DNA from: Gemmatimonadota bacterium
GTDB lineage: Bacteria > Latescibacterota > UBA2968 > UBA8231
Direction of reading: 5' to 3'
NCBI GenBank assembly: GCA_026706165.1
Contig: JAPOZF010000105.1
Coordinates: 1 to 9,874, forward strand
Length of the DNA stretch: 9,874 nucleotides
Part shown: in pieces, positions 1-6,741 of the stretch
Position numbering within the stretch: the stretch's first letter is position 1
Layout: each line of letters begins with the position of its first letter
Notes under the pieces: generated by a model
The model's database searches: none
What the model saw: the letters and a program-made list of their open reading frames with translations, nothing else
Told to the model about the DNA's origin: nothing
Translations under genes and position numbers: made by a program

Positions 1-33
1 GCCGCCGTCCTTCTCGGCGTGGACACGGGGTAA
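1..33 (+). CDS. C-terminal end of an upstream gene, possibly the alpha (N-terminal domain) subunit of a TPP-dependent decarboxylase
   Basis: Ten codons ending AAVLLGVDTG and a TAA stop run in from the left edge. They are in the same frame as the TPP-enzyme gene that starts 12 bases later. In the phosphonopyruvate/sulfopyruvate decarboxylase family a pyrimidine-binding (alpha) domain precedes the TPP-binding (beta) domain, either as a separate gene or fused. A short hydrophobic strand such as AVLLG would suit the end of that alpha domain. The fragment is too short to identify on its own: that it is coding is likely from frame and spacing, but the identity is an inference from the neighbour. 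Confidence 0.4.
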   Translation, partial: AAVLLGVDTG

Positions 34-45
34 ACGCTGCGGCCA

Positions 46-612
46 ATGCTCGACAAGTACGAATGCCTGCGAAAGCTGGCTGCCCGCCGCGGTCCGGGTG
101 ACGTGGTCGTTACCACCATGTCGGTGGCCTCGCCCTGGGCGGGTATCTCCGACGGCCCGCTCGATTTCGCCTCCGTGGACAGCGCCATGGGGCACGCTGC
201 GGACTTTGCCTACGGACTGGCCATCGCCCAGCCCGGGCGCCGCGTTATCACCCTCAACGGCGACGGCAGCACCCTGATGTGCCTCGGAACCCTGGTGACC
301 CTGTCGCAGCGGCCGGCTCCGAACTACACCCTCGTGATAACGGAGAACGGAACCTACGAAGTGACCGGGAATCAGCCGGTGCCCGGGGCGGGAACGGTCG
401 ATTACGAGGCGATCGCGCGCGGCGCCGGGTTGACGCAGGTCTACACCCTTGCCGACGAGGCCGACTTCGACGACAAGCTGCCCTTGCACTTCACCGCCGA
501 GGGGCCGGCGGTGTTCGTGTGGAAGATCGAGCCGGCGGAGGAACCGGTGCCGAGGCCGAGCCGGCCGATCGGGGAACGAGCCCGGCGGCTGCGCGTCGCC
601 CTGGCGGAGTAG
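46..612 (+). CDS. TPP-binding beta subunit/domain protein, phosphonopyruvate or sulfopyruvate decarboxylase-like
   Basis: This 188-residue protein is a single C-terminal-type thiamine-diphosphate domain. The TPP/Mg motif is visible as GDGS at residues 72-75 followed by N101 in ITENGTYE, the usual GDG-x(~26)-N spacing. The preceding SAMGHAADFAYGLA (46-59) and the following VTGNQPVPGAG match the beta half of sulfopyruvate (ComE-like) and phosphonopyruvate decarboxylases. Such proteins need an alpha partner that supplies the catalytic glutamate and pyrimidine pocket; that partner is probably the gene ending at base 33. The substrate is not decidable: 2-oxoacid decarboxylation is the family reaction. 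ATG 46 is chosen because it is 12 bases after the upstream stop and gives a full domain start; no strong ribosome site is visible. The last ~25 residues are a Pro/Arg-rich tail. The gene ends 35 bases from the convergent rpoN stop, with no clear terminator between. Confidence 0.8.
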   Translation: MLDKYECLRKLAARRGPGDVVVTTMSVASPWAGISDGPLDFASVDSAMGHAADFAYGLAIAQPGRRVITLNGDGSTLMCLGTLVTLSQRPAPNYTLVITENGTYEVTGNQPVPGAGTVDYEAIARGAGLTQVYTLADEADFDDKLPLHFTAEGPAVFVWKIEPAEEPVPRPSRPIGERARRLRVALAE

Positions 613-647
613 CCCCCGGCTTCCGCGATTCCCCGGAGTTCCCTCCT

Positions 648-2114
648 TCAGAAAGCCTTCTTGCGGTAACGCTGGGAGTTGATGCCGAGCTGGTCGCGAT
701 ACTTGGCCACGGTCCGGCGGGCGATCCGCAGACCCTCGCCGGCGAGCTTGTCGGCGATTTCCTGGTCGCTCAACGGCTCGGCCTTGTCCTCTTCGTCGAT
801 CAGGGACGCGATCTTTTCCTTGACACTGCGCGCCGACACGTCCTCGCCGTCTTCGCGGTGGACCCTGCCGTCGAAGAAATACTTGAGCTCGAACACGCCG
901 TGGGGGGTCTGCATGTACTTGCCGTTGCTGACCCGGCTGATGGTCGACACGTGCATGTCCACGGCGTCGGCCGCCTCCTGCAGCACCATCGGCTTGAGAT
1001 GGGCCGGCCCGCTTTCGAAAAACGGCAGCTGGGCGCGCACGATGTATTCGGCGACCTTGAGCATGGTCGCGCGTCTCTGGTTGATGGCGTTTATCAGCCA
1101 GCGGGCGTCGTTCAGCTTTCGCGACACGTAGGTGTGGAGCTCGTCCTTGCCCTGGCTCCTGCCGTCTCCGAGCAGGCCGACGTACGAGCTGTTGATCCGC
1201 AGTGAGGGAAAGTTGCCGTCGGTGAGACTTACGACCCAGTCCCCGCCGGACTTCTCGACGATCAGGTCGGGCGTTACGAAGGGGTCCTCGGTGTCGAGAG
1301 TCAACAGCCCGGAAAAGTCGTTCGCGCCCGTCAGGATCCCCGGGGCGGGGTGGAGTTTTTCGACGAGCTCCATCGCCGTTTTCAGGCCGTCGCTGGATAT
1401 GTCGAGGGCTTTTGTGATGCGGGAAAAACGGCGCTTGCTGAGGTCCTCCATGTGCTCCCGGACCATCTGCAGAGCCACCTCGGCCCCCTCTTCATCGCGG
1501 CGCTGCCGGAGCTGAATCAGCAGGCACTCGCGCAGGTCCCGCGCGCCGATTCCCGGCGGCTCGAAACCCTGAATCACCTCGAGGACGCGCTCGACCTCGA
1601 TTTCCGGTACCTGAATCGCCTCGGCGATATCGGAGGTGGTGCAGGTGAGGTAGCCGCGGTCGTCGATGTTGCCGATGATGAACTCGGCGATATCGACATC
1701 CCCGCCTTCCAGCTCGCTGACCGTCAGCTGATCGAGCAGCTGATCGAGCAGCGGCGGAACCGTCGTGATGCGGTTCTCGCGCGGCTCCCGGTCCTGCTCC
1801 CAGTCGGGGTCGTACTCGCTGATTTCGTTGTTGTAGGAATTGCGCTCGAAGGAATCTTCGAGGAGAGCGTCGAAGTTTACTTCTTCGGAGTCTCCGGGCA
1901 GCTCCGCTTCCTCTTTCAGGCCCTCTTCGGCACCGTCCCCCTCATCCGTCTCCTCCTCGATGTCCAGGGTCTCTTCGAGCAGTGGGTTGATCTCCAACTG
2001 TTGCTGAATCTCGAGCTCGAGCTCGATGGTCGACATCTGCAACAGCTGCAGCGACTGGATCAGTTGGGGAGCCATCCGTTGCTGGAGGCTCAGGTTTTGC
2101 GAAAAACGCAGCAT
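648..2114 (-). CDS. rpoN: RNA polymerase sigma-54 factor RpoN
   Basis: This 488-residue protein has the full sigma-54 architecture. Region I (about 1-50) is Gln/Leu-rich with the LIQSLQLLQMS pattern that contacts enhancer-binding ATPases. An acidic region II linker (about 50-115) follows, then the core-polymerase-binding domain (about 118-310, containing DDRGYL and GIGARDLRECLL). The helix-turn-helix (about 380-415, STISRVSNGKYMQTP) reads the -12 element. The RpoN box ARRTVAKYRD at 465-474 reads the -24 element; only its last residue differs from the common ARRTVAKYRE. Length is normal for the family. ATG 2114 is the only sensible start, since an in-frame TAA lies about 30 codons upstream; its ribosome site is weak (CACCGGGAA). 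It is the last gene of the pyrG-lpt-rpoN run, 141 bases after lptB. hpf/raiA, which often follows rpoN, is missing; a convergent TPP-enzyme gene is there instead. Confidence 0.98.
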   Translation of the reverse strand: MLRFSQNLSLQQRMAPQLIQSLQLLQMSTIELELEIQQQLEINPLLEETLDIEEETDEGDGAEEGLKEEAELPGDSEEVNFDALLEDSFERNSYNNEISEYDPDWEQDREPRENRITTVPPLLDQLLDQLTVSELEGGDVDIAEFIIGNIDDRGYLTCTTSDIAEAIQVPEIEVERVLEVIQGFEPPGIGARDLRECLLIQLRQRRDEEGAEVALQMVREHMEDLSKRRFSRITKALDISSDGLKTAMELVEKLHPAPGILTGANDFSGLLTLDTEDPFVTPDLIVEKSGGDWVVSLTDGNFPSLRINSSYVGLLGDGRSQGKDELHTYVSRKLNDARWLINAINQRRATMLKVAEYIVRAQLPFFESGPAHLKPMVLQEAADAVDMHVSTISRVSNGKYMQTPHGVFELKYFFDGRVHREDGEDVSARSVKEKIASLIDEEDKAEPLSDQEIADKLAGEGLRIARRTVAKYRDQLGINSQRYRKKAF

Positions 2115-2227
2115 TTCCCGGTGCGGTCGCCAGGGGTGGAAATACGAGGTAACTGAAAGTCCTGGAGTAGGTTAGGAGCATATCGCCCCGCTTTTGTTCC
2201 GGGCTTTTCGGCAGTGTCAAACCAAAA

Positions 2228-2241
2228 GGCACGGCATTTGC
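2228..2241 (+). promoter_or_regulatory. Candidate sigma-54 (-24/-12) promoter, pointing away from rpoN
   Basis: GGCACGGCATTTGC has every position of the sigma-54 core consensus GGCACR-N4-TTGC, with GG at 2228-2229 and GC at 2240-2241 in the required spacing, and the following T also fits. Only the optional leading T is an A. The predicted transcription start is about 2253, within the 14-bp palindrome at 2247-2260. Transcription would run antisense into the 3' end of lptB; no sense gene lies downstream on this strand. The match is read directly. Function is uncertain, because a nine-base core can occur by chance in a genome. Confidence 0.45.
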
Positions 2242-2246
2242 TTTAT

Positions 2247-2260
2247 AGTAACCGGTTACT
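2247..2260. repeat. Perfect 14-bp palindrome overlapping the lptB stop codon
   Basis: AGTAACCGGTTACT is its own reverse complement and spans the lptB stop codon (2256-2258). With no loop and no T-run it does not look like an intrinsic terminator. A dimeric regulator site is possible. It begins six bases downstream of the -12 element of the candidate sigma-54 promoter. Confidence 0.5.
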
Positions 2261-2993
2261 CTTCCGCCCGCCAGTCCATCTCGAAGCGTTCCCCCAGGTA
2301 ACGGCGGCGAACCTGTTCGTGGGAGGTCAGCTCGCGAGCCGAACCGGAGGCGAGAATGCGCCCGTCGACCATGATGTAGGCCCGGTTCGTGATGCGCAGC
2401 GTCTCGCGCACGTTGTGATCGGTGATCAGGATGCTCAGCCCCTTGTCCCGCAGTCCGGCAATGATCGCCTGGATGTCCTCGACGGTGCGCGGGTCGATGC
2501 CGGTGAACGGCTCGTCGAGCAGGATGTAACGCGGTTCGGTGGCCAACGCCCGGGCGATCTCCACCCTGCGCGTTTCCCCTCCCGACAGGGTGTCGGCGAG
2601 CTGATGTGCTCTTGCGGTGAGATGGAGCTCCTCCAGAAGCTCCCCGAGGCGGTCCTTGTTGGCAGCGGCCGATCCCCCCCGCGCCTGCATCACCGCGGTG
2701 ATGTTTTCGGCGACGGTCAGGCCTCGGAAAATCGAGGTTTCCTGGGGCAGGAAGCCGATGCCCCTCCGGGCCCGCCGGTACATCGGCAGGTCGGTGATGT
2801 CGTCGCCGTCGAGGCTGATCGAGCCTCCGTCGGGGTGTACGAAACCGACGATACTGTAGAATGTGGTGGTCTTGCCGGCGCCGTTGGGTCCGAGGAGGCC
2901 GACGATCTCACCTGTTTCGACGAGGAGGCTCACGCCGTCCACCACCCGTCGGCGACCGTACTGTTTGACCAGGTGATCGATGCGCAGGGGCAC
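2256..2993 (-). CDS. lptB: LPS export ABC transporter ATPase LptB
   Basis: This 245-residue cytoplasmic ATPase powers LPS extraction from the inner membrane through LptF/LptG (not in this window). All ABC motifs are present: Walker A GPNGAGKT (35-42), Q-loop in FLPQET (Q84), signature LSGGE (136-140), Walker B YILLDE (156-161, catalytic Glu161) and switch His193 in TDHNVRE. The stretches YRRARRGIGFLPQETSIFR and VEIARALATEP are characteristic of LptB rather than of the similar LivF/LivG. The start is GTG 2993, three bases after the stop of the LptC/A gene. It is set by a strong ribosome site, GGAGGAG at 3000-3006, six bases upstream and lying inside the end of that gene. This tight spacing implies translation in one operon with the upstream gene. 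The 3' end carries a 14-bp palindrome across the stop codon. Confidence 0.97.
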   Translation of the reverse strand: MPLRIDHLVKQYGRRRVVDGVSLLVETGEIVGLLGPNGAGKTTTFYSIVGFVHPDGGSISLDGDDITDLPMYRRARRGIGFLPQETSIFRGLTVAENITAVMQARGGSAAANKDRLGELLEELHLTARAHQLADTLSGGETRRVEIARALATEPRYILLDEPFTGIDPRTVEDIQAIIAGLRDKGLSILITDHNVRETLRITNRAYIMVDGRILASGSARELTSHEQVRRRYLGERFEMDWRAEE

Positions 2994-2996
2994 CGC

Positions 2997-4982
2997 TTAC
3001 TCCTCCTCCTCGGAGGGGGCGTAGCGGCCGTCGACACCGCCGCTGATCCTGACTTCCGTTACCCCTCCGGTGTCGTCGAGGAATATCTCCAACTGCTCGC
3101 CGCTGACCTCGTTCACCAGGCCGTTCCCTTCTCCTGCGGCACCTGCACCATTGCCCCCGTTCCCCCCGGCGGGGCCCTTCTCGTCCCGGTCCCCCAGACG
3201 CGTCCTGACCAGGGCGTTTCCCCGCGCCGACACCTGCCTCAGGACCGCAGTGGAGTCGAAGTCGAGAACCATGCTGTCGGAGCCAAAACGGCTGGCGCCG
3301 CCAGACCCCGCATCGACGTGGGTGACCTCGGCCTCCCCGGCGAGTCGCACCCGCGTCAGCCGGCCGTTTTCCAGCTCCAGGCTGCCGCTTCCGGCCTGGA
3401 GCCAACTGCCGGTCTCGCCGTCCGCCGTTATCGACCCTGTCAGCGGCGCGGGAACCTCGACAGCATCGACGCCGATGTCGCCGATGGCGACGCGCACGGA
3501 ATCCGCGGCCATCTTCGCCGGGTTCCTTTGTCCATGTACCTCGATCCTGACCTGTCCCCCGAGCACGGCGGTGTCGGTGCCGGCGTCGTAGGTTCCGCGT
3601 CTGGAATTCAGGCGCACGCCGTCGGTGTCGATACGGAATTCCCCCTGACCGGAAAGGCTGCGCGACCCGAGGTCGATGGACAATCTCTCCGCAGCGACTT
3701 CGAGTGAACCGCTCGACTGTGAGAACCGGGGCCTGCCGTTGAGGAGAATCAGCTCCCGGGACAGATCGAGGTCGGCCCCGGCGGCGGTCACCGTGGCGCC
3801 GAAACCCGTCGACAACCGGACCGATGCAGCCGCGGTCAGGTGCCCGCCGGCGCGCTGGAAGTCGAGACTGTCGGCGTAAAGGGTGTCATCCCCCGTGGAA
3901 AAGTGCGGCTTGCCTGTCGCAATGAAACTGTCTCCTTCGCGGCGGTGAACGAGATGCGAGGCCGACAGGCTGCGCCCCCCATCCAGCAGCTTCAGAGGCT
4001 GACCGGCCGCCTCCCAGCGGCGCCCGGCGTCGAAGTCAACGAGCTCGGCGGCGGTCAGCCGGGTGGAGTCCTGCTCGACGACGACCGCTTCGCGGGCGAT
4101 GATGTTGCGGCTGTCGAGCTCGATGTCGACCGCCCCGGCGCGCAAGGTGCGGAAGGAATCCCGCACCACGACCTCCTCGGACAGGCTCAGCCGCCCCCCG
4201 TTCTCCCACCACGCCCCGTTGCCGGCCTGCAGCCGGCGGCCTTCGAACCGGACCCGGGGACTCTCGTACTCCGAGACGACACCCTCCTTCCCCCTCGAAC
4301 CGGATTCCCTGGCCGCCGACATCGCCACCTCGAATTCCTCGCCCGACGGCCGCCTGTGCACCCACCTGCCTTCGACGTCGCTGAGAGACCAGCGCGACAG
4401 ATCCGACCTGGCAACCAGGCCCCTTCCCAGGGTCCGGCCCGATGCCGCGGTCAGGGAGGCGTCGCCGGGTACTTGCAGCTCCCCGGCCGCCTGGACCCAT
4501 TCCAGGGTGTCGGCGCGAAGGCTCAGGCTGTCGCCGCCTTCGGATTCGGCGGCGCGGAGGATCACGTCACCCGCCACCGCAAGCCGGGAGGTGCGGTAGT
4601 CGATGGTGAGCCGCCTGGCGGTCAGCCGCGAGATGGGCTGCAGGCCAATGGAATCGAAAAAGGCGATCTCGACTCCGTCCCTTACCGCGGCGGTCTGGCG
4701 CTCGCTGAAGTCCTCCAGGTAGGATGCCCGGACCGAGGCTCCTCCTGCCTGCCCGCGCAACTGCAGGGAGGCCCCCCAGGTCTCGCGGTCAGCCTCCGGA
4801 GGGTTCGGAACGGGAAAGTCGCCCTCGGGAGCTGCGCAGCCCCAGGCGGCGAAGGAGAGCGGGAATGCCGGGTAGCGGAGCAGCTGGCGGAGTCGAGCGG
4901 GAACCCTGCTGGAAAGCGCCGCAGCCCTTCCTGCGGCGCTCTTCCCTGGCGGGTTCACCTTACGAAGCGGCTGCCTTCGCAT
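2997..4982 (-). CDS. LptC-LptA (OstA-like) fusion, LPS transport periplasmic bridge protein
   Basis: This 661-residue protein appears to join two LPS-transport modules. Residues about 66-190 follow the LptC pattern: ASYLEDFSERQ, then VEIAFFDSIGL, then LTARRLTIDYRTSRLAVAGDV and LSLRADTLEW. Residues about 220-661 are short beta-strand pairs typical of LptA/OstA, for example DTLYADSLDFQRAGGHLTA, LEVAAERLSIDL and VSGEQLEIFL. The size is well above separate LptC (~190) plus LptA (~180), so extra repeats are present. A Gly/Asn/Ala-rich stretch at 603-621 interrupts the last module, and the C-terminus is SEEEE. The export signal is odd: a basic 36-residue leader, a short hydrophobic run and Cys49 in AAWGC, a poor lipobox. 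ATG 4982 overlaps pyrG by 23 bases; GTG 4958, one base after the pyrG stop, is an alternative. lptB follows three bases downstream. The export role is well supported; fusion boundaries are approximate. Confidence 0.82.
   Translation of the reverse strand: MRRQPLRKVNPPGKSAAGRAAALSSRVPARLRQLLRYPAFPLSFAAWGCAAPEGDFPVPNPPEADRETWGASLQLRGQAGGASVRASYLEDFSERQTAAVRDGVEIAFFDSIGLQPISRLTARRLTIDYRTSRLAVAGDVILRAAESEGGDSLSLRADTLEWVQAAGELQVPGDASLTAASGRTLGRGLVARSDLSRWSLSDVEGRWVHRRPSGEEFEVAMSAARESGSRGKEGVVSEYESPRVRFEGRRLQAGNGAWWENGGRLSLSEEVVVRDSFRTLRAGAVDIELDSRNIIAREAVVVEQDSTRLTAAELVDFDAGRRWEAAGQPLKLLDGGRSLSASHLVHRREGDSFIATGKPHFSTGDDTLYADSLDFQRAGGHLTAAASVRLSTGFGATVTAAGADLDLSRELILLNGRPRFSQSSGSLEVAAERLSIDLGSRSLSGQGEFRIDTDGVRLNSRRGTYDAGTDTAVLGGQVRIEVHGQRNPAKMAADSVRVAIGDIGVDAVEVPAPLTGSITADGETGSWLQAGSGSLELENGRLTRVRLAGEAEVTHVDAGSGGASRFGSDSMVLDFDSTAVLRQVSARGNALVRTRLGDRDEKGPAGGNGGNGAGAAGEGNGLVNEVSGEQLEIFLDDTGGVTEVRISGGVDGRYAPSEEEE
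3000..3006 (-). promoter_or_regulatory. Ribosome binding site of lptB
   Basis: GGAGGAG on the minus strand, six bases before GTG 2993. It decides the lptB start and lies within the last codons of the upstream LptC/A gene, whose Glu-rich C-terminus it encodes, so the two genes are probably translated together. Confidence 0.7.
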
Positions 4983-6741
4983 TCGACAGCCGCCCCTGCC
5001 GGCAGGCGAGGGCGGCGCCGACGAAACCGGAGAACAGGGGGGCCGGGTTGTCCATGCGCGACTTGAATTCCGGGTGAGCCTGGGTGGCGACGAAAAGCCG
5101 GTGCCCGGGGATCTCGATGAACTCCATCAGCCGGGTTCCGTCCACCCGGCGGTGGTGACCTGAGAAAACAAGGCCTTCCTCCTCGAGAAGCTCGACGAAC
5201 CGGGGCGAAACCTCGTAGCGGTGGCGGTGGCGTTCGAGCACGACCTTGTCGCGGTCAAGCATGACCTGTCCGACGCGAAAGGCCTGATCCGGAGTCGCCA
5301 GCAGTTGCTCGATGCGCTCCCGGTCCTCCCCCAGACGTCCCGAATCTTCGTAGAGCTGAAGCACACGACTGTTTTTCCTGAGCACCGCCGCGTACGCCCC
5401 CAGGCGCATGCTGGCGCCGTAGCGGCTCTCCTCGAGCACCTGCTTCTGCGTCTCCTGGACGCAGACGACCTGCCAGGGGGAGGTCTCATCGAACTCCGCA
5501 GAGGTCGCCTCCTCGAGGCCGGCGACGTTGCGCGCGTATTCGATCACTGCCAACTGGAGGCCGTAACACAGCCCGAGGAACGGCACGTCCTGTTCGCGGG
5601 CGTAGCGGATGGCGGCGATCACTCCTTCCGCCCCCCCTTCTCCGAAAGCCCCCGGGACGATGATGCCGCTGAACTCCTCCAGTTCTTCGAGGTCCATCTC
5701 TCCGGTTTCGAACTTCCTGCCGTCCACCCAGGTGATGTCGACGCGCGCGTCGAGCCCGACCCCGGCGTGCAGCAGCGACTGATTGACCGATATGTACGAG
5801 TCGGTCAGCTGGTAGTCCCCGATCTCGACGTACTTGCCCACCATGGCCACCGGGACGGTCTCGCTGGGTTCCCTGCTGCGCCGCAGCAGCTGGTGCCAAT
5901 GCGACCAGTCCGGTTTCCGCTGGGGCTCGAGCTGGAGCTTTGCCAGCAGCTTTTCACCGAGATTCTCCTCCTCGAGCCGCAGCGGAATGTCGTAGATCGT
6001 CGCCATGTCGGGAGCGGAAATGATGTGCTCCGCCGGGACGTTGGCGCCGACCTGGATCTTTTTCTTGCGCACGTCGTCGAGTCCGGTCTCGGCGCGGCAG
6101 ATGATGAAGTCGGGAAATATCCCGTTCTCGCTGAGCATGCGGACCGCCTGCTGCGTCGGCTTGGTCTTCATCTCCCCGACGTGCTGGGGAACCGGCAGGT
6201 AGGTGATGAGGGCGAACACGAAGTGCTCCTCCCCTACTTCGCGCTCGAGCGCCTTCGCGGCGAACAGGAACGGCTCGTTCTCGACATCACCGACCGTGCC
6301 CCCTATCTCGATCAGGCCGATGTCGTACCCCTCGACGGCATCGAGTATGCGGCGCTGGATTTCATCGGTTACGTGGGGGATCGGCTGCACCGTCTGCCCG
6401 AGATAGTCGCCGCGCCGCTCGCGCTCGATCACGCTGTGGTAGATCTGACCGGTAGTGAGGTTGTTCTGACGCGGCAGGTCGAGCCCGAGGAAGCGCTCGT
6501 AGTTGCCGAGATCCTGATCGATTTCGCCGCCGTCGTCGGTAACCCAGACCTCGCCGTGCTCCGTCGGACGCAGGGTGCCGGCGTCGTAGTTGATGTAGGG
6601 ATCGATCTTCACCGCGGTCGTGCGGTACCCGTACTCGGAAAGGATGCGCCCGATCGAAGCGGTAGTCAGGCCCTTGCCGACCCCGCTCATCACCCCCCCT
6701 GCGACGATGACGAACTTCGGCCCCCCGTACTCACCTGTCAC
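4960..6741 (-). CDS. pyrG: CTP synthase (glutamine hydrolysing), divergent long form
   Basis: This 593-residue enzyme makes CTP from UTP, ATP and glutamine. The synthetase domain (about 8-275) has the P-loop GGVMSGVGKG (15-24), KIDPYINYDAGT, DDGGEIDQDLGNYERF (69-84), NNLTTG, IEIGGTVGD and GEMKTKPTQ. The glutaminase domain (about 295-585) has nucleophile Cys392 in GLCYGLQ, ERHRHRYEV (503-511) and His556/Glu558 in HPEF. Three oddities stand out. The synthetase motifs (DAGT, DDGGE, GNYERFL, NNLTTG) resemble eukaryotic CTPS more than the E. coli type. Loop PGAFGEGGAEG (363-373) has Ala365 and Gly369 where PGGFGxRGxEG is usual. About 32 extra residues sit between LY (463-464) and ERHRH. The start is GTG 6741, with AAAAGG at 6750-6755 eight bases upstream. 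It overlaps the LptC/A gene at its 3' end. A terminator lies between gatC and this gene. Confidence 0.96.
   Translation of the reverse strand: MTGEYGGPKFVIVAGGVMSGVGKGLTTASIGRILSEYGYRTTAVKIDPYINYDAGTLRPTEHGEVWVTDDGGEIDQDLGNYERFLGLDLPRQNNLTTGQIYHSVIERERRGDYLGQTVQPIPHVTDEIQRRILDAVEGYDIGLIEIGGTVGDVENEPFLFAAKALEREVGEEHFVFALITYLPVPQHVGEMKTKPTQQAVRMLSENGIFPDFIICRAETGLDDVRKKKIQVGANVPAEHIISAPDMATIYDIPLRLEEENLGEKLLAKLQLEPQRKPDWSHWHQLLRRSREPSETVPVAMVGKYVEIGDYQLTDSYISVNQSLLHAGVGLDARVDITWVDGRKFETGEMDLEELEEFSGIIVPGAFGEGGAEGVIAAIRYAREQDVPFLGLCYGLQLAVIEYARNVAGLEEATSAEFDETSPWQVVCVQETQKQVLEESRYGASMRLGAYAAVLRKNSRVLQLYEDSGRLGEDRERIEQLLATPDQAFRVGQVMLDRDKVVLERHRHRYEVSPRFVELLEEEGLVFSGHHRRVDGTRLMEFIEIPGHRLFVATQAHPEFKSRMDNPAPLFSGFVGAALACRQGRLSNAKAAAS

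Noticed and set aside
613..647. Possible two-way terminator between the convergent TPP gene and rpoN
   Set aside because: Only a four-pair stem (TCCG/CGGA) and distant GGCTT/AAGCC arms; no T-run on either strand.
1729..1752. Tandem repeat of CAGCTGATCGAG inside rpoN
   Set aside because: It encodes the repeated LLDQLLDQL of a normal sigma-54 helix; no sign of a separate element.
2185..2208. GCCC...GGGC stem followed by TTTT on the + strand, resembling a terminator
   Set aside because: Only four or five pairs with a long loop, and no + strand gene upstream to terminate.
1942..2232. 96-codon minus-strand frame spanning the lptB-rpoN gap
   Set aside because: It overlaps the rpoN 5' end in another frame, and the rpoN frame gives the conserved region I.
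2214..3707. Long open frame (497 codons) on the + strand opposite lptB and the LptC/A gene
   Set aside because: It is antisense to well-supported genes, shows no recognisable domain, and long open frames opposite GC-rich genes are common.
3840..5066. Open frame of 408 codons on the + strand opposite the LptC/A gene
   Set aside because: Pro/Gly/Arg-rich antisense reading of a supported gene.
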